From NCBI GenBank assembly GCA_963697975.1, contig OY969111.1, forward strand, positions 4,154,001 to 4,218,000: a stretch of 64,000 nt of DNA. The letters run 5' to 3'. This DNA is from QHXM01 sp963697975 (GTDB lineage: Bacteria > Acidobacteriota > Blastocatellia > Pyrinomonadales > Pyrinomonadaceae). The notes below the pieces were generated by a model. That model made no database searches. It saw only the letters and a program-made list of their open reading frames with translations, and was not told the DNA's origin. Every line of letters starts with the position of its first letter. The first letter of the stretch is position 1. This document shows, piece after piece, positions 16,956 through 25,070 of this stretch. Made by a program: the position numbers and the translations under genes.

Positions 16956-18797
16956 CTAATGCCCACTCATGGACATCTTATTCGGGCGAATCCGAATGAA
17001 GAACTTGTACGAGACGGGATTCTGGCCGTAAACGGCGTCGAGCGCCTCCGGCTTGGAATAGAAAGTTAAATCGCTTCCGACAGCCAGCGAGAATTTCTCC
17101 GTGTTCCAGATGTCGCGCGCTGCGCCGAGGGTGTAAGCCCCGACGCGAAAAATCGAGTGATCGTCTATCCCCAGAGCTTGCGCCTCATCGTGGCTGAACA
17201 AATCAACTTTGTTCACCGTCTCAAGACGCGTGTAGATATAATTCCTGTCAAGAAAATTTAAGGTTGACTCCGCGACGTATCCGTTCAGAGTCTCCACGTC
17301 GTTTGTGTGATTCTCGTCGTTGCGTCCCCAGATCAACGTCGTCGCCACGTTGCCGCGCGTGAAGCGCTTGTTATAACTGACTGATGCCGTCATGCGGCGC
17401 ACATCGCCCGTCTTCAACGCCTCCGGGTTTTTCAGCAGGCCGTAGCTCCATTGCATCGCCCAGTTCTTGTTCGGCGCAAACGAGACGCGCACGGCGCGAG
17501 AGTTCCACGGGTTGAACTCGATGTTGTAACGATGCTCGTCCGGCTCGCGCCCGTTGAAGAGCGAGCCTTCGAACTTGAACCAGCGATAGGTGAAGCCCGT
17601 GGAGAAGACGCCGAAGGAGATGTGCGACGAATCCTGCAAGTGGTGCGACAAAGGGGCGGTCGGATTCTCCGCCGCCGAGGCGCGATGCATGAAAACGGTC
17701 GGCCCTAAACTCGGCTCACCCGGAAAACCAACGTAAGCGAACCACTTCGCGCGCTCGCCAATCGGCAGGGTGTACGTGGCCGACAATTCCATGAAGAGAT
17801 CGTGCGGGTGCTGCTTATCAACGAGTGGCCGTCCCTGATAGGTCTCGCCCGTCTGGAATAGTTGCGGCGAGCCGCCCGGCGAAAAGCTGAACGGCTCAAG
17901 ACTGAACATGCCGCGCAGTTGCAGCGTGCCGCGCCCCACACGGCGAAACGCCATCGGCATAATCCAGTTCTGAGACTCGAATTTCGTGACCCCGCGCTGA
18001 CCGCCCTGCGCGTTGACGCCGAGCTTGGCGTCGGCGTGAATGAAGAGCAGCCACTTGTCCGTCACCTTGCTCCACATGTACATCGGCGTGGTCGAAGGCT
18101 GCCATGAAGTGCCCGATCCCATCTGCCCCATCGCCAGCGTGTTGTGTTCAGTTGCGCCGACGCGAATGTCCATCATGCCATCCGACATCACCATCAACTC
18201 ATGCGGGTGGCCTTCCGACATGATGTGAGTGTCGAGATTAGGATGAATCATTCCTTTCATGCTTTCCATCGTATCGTTGCTCGGAGGTCTCGGAGGTTGC
18301 GGCTGATTCCCCGTGCTGCTCGTGTTCACGTTGCCCATGTCATGCTTGTGCGGTGTAGCAGCGGGTTGCGGCTGGCTGACCTCCGACGGCGTCGAAGGCT
18401 GCGGCGCGGGAGCGTCCATTTTCTCCGGCGCGGCTGTCGGTGTTGACTCAGGCCCAGCAGTCGGTGCTGCGGCATCATGCTTATGGACGTTTGCCGGAGC
18501 GGGCGCTGTCTGTGGCGCGGGCGATTCGGCTGGCGCTTGAATCGTCGCTGGTTCAGGCGTCTCCGCTTCATCCGGTTCAGTCGCTTCCGTCTGCGTGGGC
18601 CTTGTCTGTGTGGATGGCCTTCTCTTCGCCGTCGCCGGTTTTGTTCTCGGCTTTGGTTTCGGTTTGGGCTTATTCATCCCCGGCATCTTGCTCATGTCGT
18701 GAGTTTCATGCTGCGCCCGGACGGGCAGCGCGCAAGTTATGAGCAGAGCCGTGATGACGAGCATGTAAAACTTTGCGTGCGAGATTATTTTTTTCAC
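16956..18797 (-). CDS. His/Met-rich outer-membrane beta-barrel protein, probably metal-linked
   Basis: A 613-residue exported protein. A signal peptide ends near VRAQ. The mature start is rich in His and Met (HETHDMSKMPGM), followed by a long Pro/Ala/Lys region to about residue 180 with several HKHD motifs. The remainder has alternating aromatic and polar strands typical of an outer-membrane barrel (residues about 215-613). Such Met/His motifs bind copper in CopA/PcoB-type proteins, so copper handling is likely but not proven. The frame is open to 18839, but the GTG at 18797 has GAGGGGAA close upstream and starts a proper signal peptide (KKIISHAKFYMLVITALL). The upstream neighbour is a Cys/His-rich exported protein. 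Confidence 0.7.
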   Translation of the reverse strand: MKKIISHAKFYMLVITALLITCALPVRAQHETHDMSKMPGMNKPKPKPKPRTKPATAKRRPSTQTRPTQTEATEPDEAETPEPATIQAPAESPAPQTAPAPANVHKHDAAAPTAGPESTPTAAPEKMDAPAPQPSTPSEVSQPQPAATPHKHDMGNVNTSSTGNQPQPPRPPSNDTMESMKGMIHPNLDTHIMSEGHPHELMVMSDGMMDIRVGATEHNTLAMGQMGSGTSWQPSTTPMYMWSKVTDKWLLFIHADAKLGVNAQGGQRGVTKFESQNWIMPMAFRRVGRGTLQLRGMFSLEPFSFSPGGSPQLFQTGETYQGRPLVDKQHPHDLFMELSATYTLPIGERAKWFAYVGFPGEPSLGPTVFMHRASAAENPTAPLSHHLQDSSHISFGVFSTGFTYRWFKFEGSLFNGREPDEHRYNIEFNPWNSRAVRVSFAPNKNWAMQWSYGLLKNPEALKTGDVRRMTASVSYNKRFTRGNVATTLIWGRNDENHTNDVETLNGYVAESTLNFLDRNYIYTRLETVNKVDLFSHDEAQALGIDDHSIFRVGAYTLGAARDIWNTEKFSLAVGSDLTFYSKPEALDAVYGQNPVSYKFFIRIRPNKMSMSGH

Positions 18798-18947
18798 TAT
18801 CTTCCCCTCAAAAATCGCTTGCGTGAGCGAATCAGCCAAAAGGCTTTTCGCAGCTTACGGCGCGTGTAGACAATCCGAGTCTGTTTGTAGACGCGCGTGT
18901 GCGCTGCCAGTTCCTTGAGAGAACCGGAAACGCTTTTTTGAGGGAAA

Positions 18948-19463
18948 CTAGATCAGGAAAACGTTCAGGAGGACATGTCTGCGATTTGTGAGTCCGGGCG
19001 GCGCGTGTTGCGTTGGAGTGAACTGCGCGGTGAAAACCATTGGGAGCGAGATGGGCGCTGTCGCTTGGACGATTATTCTGCCCGCATCGCGCTTCGGCGA
19101 ACTCAAACTTCGCGCGCTGGCTGGCGTCTGAGGCGACTCGTTCTGGCCGACGCAGTGCATGCACATTCCGGCGGGCAAGGTGAGAGCCGCGATGCTGCTC
19201 TTGTCGTCGTGAAGCCGAAGAGCGGGCATCTGCTCAGCCTTCATGTCAGGCATGGCTTCGCTGCTACTACTCTGGCGCGAACCCGAATGATGCTCTTCCG
19301 TTTGCTCAGTCTTCGCGTGGCAACCGGAATGTTCTTCCGCCAGCACAGCCTGCGGCAGCGTCGCTCCGGCGTGCGGGCAGAACGCAGCGGCAAGCATACT
19401 GCCCCATCCGCTCACAAGAAGCGCAAGCAGGGTAATGCCGATACATGAAACGAGTCGCCGCAT
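18948..19463 (-). CDS. Exported Cys/His-rich small protein, possible metal binder
   Basis: A 171-residue protein with a signal peptide (residues 1-28) and potential ligand clusters: FCPHAG, HSGCHAK, EEHHSG and GMCMHC. I do not recognise a named family. The downstream gene on the same strand encodes the Met/His-rich barrel protein, and the two may form a copper or heavy-metal unit. The Met-Cys-Met-His-Cys motif near residue 100 resembles soft-metal sites. Confidence that this is a real gene is good because of the signal peptide, composition and operon placement; the function is inferred only. Confidence 0.6.
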   Translation of the reverse strand: MRRLVSCIGITLLALLVSGWGSMLAAAFCPHAGATLPQAVLAEEHSGCHAKTEQTEEHHSGSRQSSSSEAMPDMKAEQMPALRLHDDKSSIAALTLPAGMCMHCVGQNESPQTPASARSLSSPKRDAGRIIVQATAPISLPMVFTAQFTPTQHAPPGLTNRRHVLLNVFLI

Positions 19464-19517
19464 AAAAATTGAAGCTGTCTGATGCCGCCGAATGGCAAGG
19501 GGTAGTTTACCACTGGA

Positions 19518-19627
19518 CTCGTAAATCGTGAATCGCTAAGAGCCGTAAATCGTGAATCGTAAATCGTAAATAGACGAAGGCTTTTTATCTATTCACGTTT
19601 TACGATTCACGATTTACGAGTTACGAT
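19518..19627. repeat. Paired-word hairpin, TCGTAAA/TCGTGAA type
   Basis: Arms of TCGTAAATCGTGAATCG words face their complement after a short AT-rich middle. Unlike most copies, this one lies between divergent genes, so it is not simply a terminator. It ends about 40 bases before the GH3 start. Confidence 0.88.
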
Positions 19628-19665
19628 GCAGGAGAGACAAGCCAAAAAGGGGCTAAAGGATAATT

Positions 19666-21315
19666 TTGCAGCAACCAATGGAAGCGGAGAGCATTGAGTG
19701 GGTCGAAGCGACCTTGCGCGAGATGACGCTGGAAGAGCGCGTCGGGCAGCTTTTAATGCCGGACACTTCGGGCATTCTCGTCCACGAAGAGAGCGAGCAA
19801 TACGCGCGGTTCCTTCATGCGATAGAGAAGCTGGGCGTGGGCGGCTTCATCATCTACAACGGCGATGCGCTGACGACCGCCGCTTTGACCAATCGCTTGC
19901 AGACGCGCGCGCGTGTGCCGCTCCTGTTCGCCTCGGATTTTGAGGGCGGTGTCGGGATGCAGCTTCGCGGCGGAACACGCCTGCCGCGCGCGATGGCGCT
20001 GGCCGCCACCGGCGACACGGAATCCGCTGCCGAAGCTGCGCGCATCACGGCGCGCGAGGGACGCGCCATCGGCGTTCACGTCAATTTCTATCCGGTGCTG
20101 GACGTGAATAACAATCCGGCCAACCCGATTATCAACACGCGCGCCTTCGGCGATGATCCGGAAATGGTCGCCAACTGGGGCGCAGCCTTCATTCGCGCCG
20201 CGCAGGATGAGAAACAGCTTGCGACGGCCAAACATTTCCCCGGTCATGGCGACACTGCGCTCGATTCACATATCTTGCTGCCCACGCTCGACGTTCCGCG
20301 CGCGAGATTGGAGCAGATCGAGTTGCCGCCTTTTCATGCCGCCGTCCAGCGCGGCGTGCGCGCCATAATGACGGCTCATATCAGCGTTCCTGCGCTCGAT
20401 TCCAACACAAGCGGGGCGCGGCCTGCTACCTTCTCGCCCGCCATCGTTGATGGAATTCTCCGTCAAAGTTTCGGCTTCGACGGCCTCATCTTCTCTGACG
20501 CGCTCAACATGGGGGCTGTGGCCGAAAATTACGAATCGGGCGAGGCTGCGGTGCTCGCCGTTCAGGCTGGCTGTGACATCGCGCTCTATTCGGCAGACAT
20601 TGTGCGAGCGCATGCCGCTCTGTGCGATGCCGTGACACAGGGACGCATCACGCGCGAGCGCATAGACGAATCAGCGCGGCGCGTGCTGGAAGCTAAAGCC
20701 TGGTGCGGCCTGCAACACGAGCGCATGGTTTCGCTCGACAATGTTTGGAACGTGGTCTCAAGTCCTCTGCATACTTCAACCGCGCGCGAACTCTTCGAGC
20801 GCGGCGTCACGCTCATACGCGACCCGCTCAACCTTCTTCCTCTGGCGGAGAGGAGCAAGCGTGTCGCCGCCATCATCCTCAAGGACGCCGTGCCCGTCTG
20901 GGCGCATGCGCTTCGTGAGCCAGCCGGGTCGCGCTTCTCCAAAGAGGTGCAGGGACGCTGGCAAGCGCGCCTCGTCGAATCGAGCGCAGATTCGGCTGAC
21001 ATCGAGCAGGTGCTGGAGAGCGTGCGGGATTGCGATGTGGTATTGGCGGCGGTCTGCGCGCGCGTGGCTGCCTACAAGGGAAGTGTGGCGCTCGGCCAGG
21101 CTCATGCGGAAGTCCTGCGTGCGCTTGATCAGGCTAATATTCCAACCATCGCCACAGTCTTCGGCAATCCTTACGTCCTGCCGCGTATGCCTGAGCGCGC
21201 GACGACACTGCTGACGTTTGAATCGGCTGTCGAATCCGAAGCGGCGGCGGTGCGCGTCATCGCCGGAGAAGTCGCGGCGCGCGGGCGCTCTCCCGTGACG
21301 CTGCCTTTAAGCTAG
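19666..21315 (+). CDS. Glycoside hydrolase family 3 protein (NagZ-like)
   Basis: A 549-residue GH3 enzyme. Family marks are KHFPGHGDTALDSH, the NagZ/GH3 signature with the His-Asp pair that serves as acid/base in NagZ, and GLIFSDALNM with nucleophile Asp278. NagZ removes GlcNAc from peptidoglycan fragments during wall recycling. The protein is longer than single-domain NagZ (about 340) and has a second C-terminal domain, as in larger beta-N-acetylglucosaminidases and other GH3 glucosidases. No signal peptide is seen, so it should be cytoplasmic. The TTG at 19666 has AAAGGA 5 bases upstream; an ATG at 19678 is the alternative. Confidence 0.88.
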   Translation: MQQPMEAESIEWVEATLREMTLEERVGQLLMPDTSGILVHEESEQYARFLHAIEKLGVGGFIIYNGDALTTAALTNRLQTRARVPLLFASDFEGGVGMQLRGGTRLPRAMALAATGDTESAAEAARITAREGRAIGVHVNFYPVLDVNNNPANPIINTRAFGDDPEMVANWGAAFIRAAQDEKQLATAKHFPGHGDTALDSHILLPTLDVPRARLEQIELPPFHAAVQRGVRAIMTAHISVPALDSNTSGARPATFSPAIVDGILRQSFGFDGLIFSDALNMGAVAENYESGEAAVLAVQAGCDIALYSADIVRAHAALCDAVTQGRITRERIDESARRVLEAKAWCGLQHERMVSLDNVWNVVSSPLHTSTARELFERGVTLIRDPLNLLPLAERSKRVAAIILKDAVPVWAHALREPAGSRFSKEVQGRWQARLVESSADSADIEQVLESVRDCDVVLAAVCARVAAYKGSVALGQAHAEVLRALDQANIPTIATVFGNPYVLPRMPERATTLLTFESAVESEAAAVRVIAGEVAARGRSPVTLPLS

Positions 21316-21330
21316 ATTGTGCGTCAGTGA

Positions 21331-21447
21331 GGAATTAACAGGAATTAGCAGGGATGGACAGGATGAACAGGATAAAAACAGATATAGAATCCGTATTGCT
21401 CCTTTTCTTTTTTCATCCTATTCATCCTGTCCATCCCTGCTGAATCC
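21331..21447. repeat. Paired-word hairpin, CAGGATGAACAGG type
   Basis: The left arm AGCAGGGATGGACAGGATG, AACAGGATAAAA pairs with the right arm TTTTCATCCTATTCATCC, TGTCCATCCCTGCT. It is convergent between the GH3 gene and the TolB-like gene and could end both transcripts. Confidence 0.88.
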
Positions 21448-21477
21448 GGTTTGCTTAGCGATAAATAAAGGGGACGC

Positions 21478-22404
21478 TCAGCCACCAATCAACAAGCGCT
21501 CTTTCCCGCTTTTAATATCGTAGAGATACAGGCCCCATTTTTTATTCACTTCTTTCGTGTACGCAAAATATTTCCCGTCCCGCGAGATGTTGGGATCGCT
21601 GACGATACTTCCATCAACTATCTTTCGGGCTTTCGACCCATCCATCTTCATCGCGTAAATCTGCGGCGAGCCGTCCCGGTCGGAGAGGAAATAGATAGTC
21701 TTGCCGTCGCGTGACCAGTACGCGCTGCGGTCACGGACGCTATTATTCGTCAGGTTTCGCGGGTCGGAGCCGTCCCTCTTCATGGTGAAGACCTCCTCCG
21801 AATTCTTCATCTGCTCCCGCTCCTCTTTCGACATGTCCCGGTAATATTTCTTAATAACGGCGCTTTGCACAAACAGAATCTTTTTCCCGTCGGGCGACCA
21901 GACGGGGGACAGGTCATTGGTGCTTTGAGCGGTTAAGCGGGTTCTGCTAGTGCCATCCGTGCGAATCACGTAAATGTCGTGAACCACGCTTGCTATCTCA
22001 GGACGGGACATAAAAGCTATCCAGTCGCCCTTCGGCGAGAACGCAGGGGCATAATCAACGTCGTCGCCGTTGGTCAACCTGCGTTGATGCGAGCCGTCGG
22101 CGTCCATCAGGTACAACTGCGAATGCCCATCCCTATTCGAGATGAAGACGATCTGTCGTCCATCCGGCGACCATCGCGGCTGCTCGTCGTTGGCTTCGCC
22201 GCTTGTTAATTTACGCAGATTTGAGCCGTCCGTTTGAATAACATAGATGGCAAATTTCCCATCTCTGGTTGATTCAAAGACGATCTTCGATCCGTCATGC
22301 GACCAGTCCGGGTTGTAGTAATAAACCGGAGGTTTCGTTCCCTGACCCTGAACGTTCAATGCTCCGGCAAGAAGAATGCCGAGGACTAGCCAGAAGTGTC
22401 TCAT
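21478..22404 (-). CDS. TolB-like beta-propeller protein (PD40 repeats)
   Basis: A 308-residue exported protein with a signal peptide (ending near NVQG) and six PD40/WD40-like blades. Each blade carries a variant of WSPDGRQIVFIS followed by YLMDADG. The fold is that of the TolB C-terminal propeller without the TolB N-terminal domain. It probably binds a protein or ligand in the periplasm. No tol-pal genes lie nearby. Upstream are the hicA and hicB genes on the same strand. Such propellers are very abundant in Acidobacteriota genomes. Confidence 0.82.
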   Translation of the reverse strand: MRHFWLVLGILLAGALNVQGQGTKPPVYYYNPDWSHDGSKIVFESTRDGKFAIYVIQTDGSNLRKLTSGEANDEQPRWSPDGRQIVFISNRDGHSQLYLMDADGSHQRRLTNGDDVDYAPAFSPKGDWIAFMSRPEIASVVHDIYVIRTDGTSRTRLTAQSTNDLSPVWSPDGKKILFVQSAVIKKYYRDMSKEEREQMKNSEEVFTMKRDGSDPRNLTNNSVRDRSAYWSRDGKTIYFLSDRDGSPQIYAMKMDGSKARKIVDGSIVSDPNISRDGKYFAYTKEVNKKWGLYLYDIKSGKERLLIGG

Positions 22405-22449
22405 GTCCGATTACTCAAGTTACTGAAACTATCTATCCAGATGAGGGCT

Positions 22450-22662
22450 TTACGCGGCAACTTCGACGTATTCGACCTGGCTGCTCGGCTGCGGGATTGG
22501 CAAACCATCCTCACGCATTCCGCGCAAATGGATTTCAATAGCTTCGCGGATTTGTTGTTCGGTTTCCTCGATGGTCTTGCCAGTTGCCACGCAGCCTAAT
22601 AAATCAGGAACATACGCGGCATAATTATTTTCTGCCTTTTCGATGACAATAGCGTAACGCAT
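22450..22662 (-). CDS. hicB: HicB-family antitoxin
   Basis: A 70-residue partial-RNase-H-fold antitoxin (MRYAIVIEKAENNYAAYVPDLLGCVATG is the family opening, cited as residues 1-28). HicB binds and inactivates HicA, and often represses the operon. Here no C-terminal DNA-binding domain follows, as in the short HicB class. An ATG at 22671 is in frame, but GGAGA touches it directly; the ATG at 22662 sits 9 bases from GGAGA and matches the family start, so I choose it. hicA ends 14 bases upstream. Confidence 0.88.
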   Translation of the reverse strand: MRYAIVIEKAENNYAAYVPDLLGCVATGKTIEETEQQIREAIEIHLRGMREDGLPIPQPSSQVEYVEVAA

Positions 22663-22676
22663 ATTCGGCATTCTCC

Positions 22677-22865
22677 TTAATTCTTTAAGCCAGCCTGACG
22701 CAGGACACTGTTCAATGTGCCGATAGGTAAATCGTCGTTGGGTTTGCCCGGCACGGTAACCCGCCCTTTCTTCGTCGGATGCTTGAACTGGCGATGACTA
22801 CCCTCAGTGACAACCAGATACCAGCCGTCGTCTTTGAGTAATTTGAGGACATCCCGCACCTTCAT
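22677..22865 (-). CDS. hicA: HicA-family mRNA interferase toxin
   Basis: A 62-residue toxin of the double-stranded-RNA-binding fold. The catalytic His24 lies in TEGSHRQFKHP, and the hydrophobic core and the PGKPNDDLPIGTL segment match the family. HicA cleaves mRNA when free of HicB. It is the first gene of the hicAB pair. The start ATG lies only 6 bases after a good -10 box, so the transcript may begin at or next to the start codon. The intact toxin and antitoxin imply a working module. Confidence 0.9.
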   Translation of the reverse strand: MKVRDVLKLLKDDGWYLVVTEGSHRQFKHPTKKGRVTVPGKPNDDLPIGTLNSVLRQAGLKN

Positions 22866-22871
22866 CTATAA

Positions 22872-22900
22872 AGCATATTTTTTATATAGAATATGGTCAA
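22872..22900 (-). promoter_or_regulatory. Predicted sigma-70 type promoter of hicAB
   Basis: On the minus strand TTGACC (22900-22895) and TATGCT (22877-22872) are 17 bases apart. The hicA ATG starts 6 bases after the -10 box, leaving almost no leader and no ribosome site. Surrounding DNA is markedly AT-rich. Confidence 0.6.
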
Positions 22901-23059
22901 GATGCTGTATTTATCTTACTCAAACTTTCGATGCGGTTTAATACGCTCTATTCGTATATTATCATGCGCGATGTGGTTTAATTGCTGATTCTCGCAGTCA
23001 TTGGCTCACCTGCTAAGCTGGGCTTTCAACCTAAGACGCTTTCGCTCATCGTTAAGTTC

Positions 23060-25063
23060 ATGGTTTTTCTCGCTCCCCTAACACTTCTGGGACTCTTGCT
23101 GGTGTCGTTGCCGCTGCTGATTCATCTGCTGGTCAGGCGACGCGGGCGGCGGCTCGATTTTCCATCGCTGAGATTCCTGCGCGAGACACCGAGCTTCAAA
23201 CTCTACCCGCGCCGTATCCGTCAGCCGCTCCTTCTGGCCTTGCGCGCCACCGCAATCATCCTGCTGGTCATGGGGCTGGCGCGACCGCTTTTCACCTCAA
23301 ACACGAAGACGCCTGAAGCTGTGCGCTTCATCCTGATGGATGCTTCGTTCAGTATGAAGACGCGCGGGCGCGCGGAGGCCGCAAGAGAACAGGCGCGCGC
23401 CATCGTTAATAAGGTCAAGGGAGGTGAGCGTGCGTGCGTGATTGCTCTCTCGTCCGAAGCGATGGTGCTGGCTGAGTTGACGGGAGATAAAGAGAGATTG
23501 ATGGAAGCAATCGGGCGATACCAGCCGACGGGTGGTGCCTTGAATTATCCCGCAGGTTTTGCGGAGATCAGGAGACAGCTTCAAACGCAATTGCAGGTCG
23601 CAACGCAAGCGGACATCATTTCGGATTTTCAGGAGTCCAGCTTCGACGAGCGAGCCGAAGTTATCTCGCGCGAAGCGGCGCCTCTCCGTATCTCGACTTA
23701 CGGGGTCGGCACAGAGATCGAGCGCAATGCTTTTTTGATTGACGAAGCGGTGGAGAAGACTGAGCGCGGCTTCGCGCTGACGGCAACGGAACTCGTTTCC
23801 GAATCGGATGGGCGAAGCGGGGCGCGTCGCGCGTGGACGATTGAGGAGAGCGAAGGCGCGATGCCGGAAATCGAATGGCGCACGGAAACGAACAAAGAGA
23901 TGACGGGGCGCATTAAGGTTCTTGAGCCGGACGACTTCGACGCGGACGACGAGCGCTTCTTCGCCTTCGCCCCGCGACGCGAGGCGCGCGTCCTGTTGAT
24001 TGAAGACGAGAGCGGCGCGACGCCTTATCTCAACGCGGCGCTCGAAGCAAGCGCGAGCAACGCCAGAGCTACGCGCTTCGTGCAGGAGACGCGAAAGGAT
24101 TTGCCGTCGAGCGCAGCCGATCTTGTTCCATTTTCGTTGATTGTCGGGACGCTTCATGGCGCGGCACAGGAGAACGAGGCGCGCACGCTTCTTGAGTATG
24201 CGCGCTCCGGGGGAACGGTGTGGCTGTTTCTGGCGCGCGACGTGGATACGGCGTCATGGAACAGGCTGGCGAGCGGGGATACGGGGCGGGCGCTACCGTT
24301 TGAGAGTATTGCAAGAAAGGATGGCAACTCGTCATTGACGTTTGGCGCAGTGGACACCGACGCGCCTCAGTTGCGTGGGCTTGATGAAAGCGCGTTGGCT
24401 GCGCTCGGTGCTGTTCGCGTGAACGAGAGTTACGCAGTCACGCCGCGCGCTCAGACGGACACGTTGATGCGATGGAGCGATGGAACGCCTGCGTTCATCT
24501 CGGCGCGTGCCGGACGGGGCACGATCATGCTGATGGCTACTTCGCCTGAGCGTGCGTCGAGCGAGTTGGGACTGACACCTGCTTTCCCCGCGCTCGTCTC
24601 CTCAGTCTCGCGTGCCGCCGAGAAGACGCGCGAGCCGCTCTCACAGGTCATCGGCGAAGCCGTGCGCCTGAACATCGCGCCGGAGACTCAAGTGAAGATT
24701 ACGAACGCTCAGGGCGGTGTGAGCATGACAAAGGCGCGCGAGCTTGTCCGGCGACCGCTCAATTATTTCAGCGAGCCGGGAATTTATCATCTGGAGTTTG
24801 CGGGGCAGCAAAAGTTCATGGCCTTCAATGCGCCCGCGCTTGAGTCCGAGCGCGCCCTCATGACAGTTGACGAACTCAAACGACGTTTCTCCGCAAACGA
24901 AGGGAGGAGCGCGAGAGCAATCAACGCGGGCAACGCGCGCGATGCGATGGAGCGAAGCGGATCTATGTGGCGATATTTCCTCTGCGCCGCGTTTCTCCTG
25001 ATGATTGCCGAACTGTTCGTGGCGATGCGCGGTCACGGTCAGAACGAGAGAGGCGTCGGATGA
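23060..25063 (+). CDS. BatA-domain membrane protein (aerotolerance-type, VWA-like)
   Basis: A 667-residue membrane protein. The first 65 residues match the BatA N-terminal module (FLAPLTLLGLLLVSLPLLIHLL, then RRGRRLDFPSLRFLRE), with a second span at about 60-80. A von Willebrand A-like domain follows (FILMDASFSMKTRGR with a DxSxS-type metal site), then an extracytoplasmic region and a final membrane helix near 640-660. Proteins of this type usually lie after MoxR ATPase and DUF58 genes; neither is present here. The start ATG at 23060 places the first helix at the N-terminus; its ribosome site is weak. It overlaps functionally with the next two genes, which follow with gaps of 7 and 28 bases. 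Confidence 0.78.
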   Translation: MVFLAPLTLLGLLLVSLPLLIHLLVRRRGRRLDFPSLRFLRETPSFKLYPRRIRQPLLLALRATAIILLVMGLARPLFTSNTKTPEAVRFILMDASFSMKTRGRAEAAREQARAIVNKVKGGERACVIALSSEAMVLAELTGDKERLMEAIGRYQPTGGALNYPAGFAEIRRQLQTQLQVATQADIISDFQESSFDERAEVISREAAPLRISTYGVGTEIERNAFLIDEAVEKTERGFALTATELVSESDGRSGARRAWTIEESEGAMPEIEWRTETNKEMTGRIKVLEPDDFDADDERFFAFAPRREARVLLIEDESGATPYLNAALEASASNARATRFVQETRKDLPSSAADLVPFSLIVGTLHGAAQENEARTLLEYARSGGTVWLFLARDVDTASWNRLASGDTGRALPFESIARKDGNSSLTFGAVDTDAPQLRGLDESALAALGAVRVNESYAVTPRAQTDTLMRWSDGTPAFISARAGRGTIMLMATSPERASSELGLTPAFPALVSSVSRAAEKTREPLSQVIGEAVRLNIAPETQVKITNAQGGVSMTKARELVRRPLNYFSEPGIYHLEFAGQQKFMAFNAPALESERALMTVDELKRRFSANEGRSARAINAGNARDAMERSGSMWRYFLCAAFLLMIAELFVAMRGHGQNERGVG

Positions 25064-25070
25064 ATAGATT

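Noticed and set aside
23297..24157. 286-codon minus-strand frame inside the BatA-domain gene
   Set aside because: Antisense shadow; no motif, signal or ribosome site, and the sense gene has clear membrane and VWA-like features.
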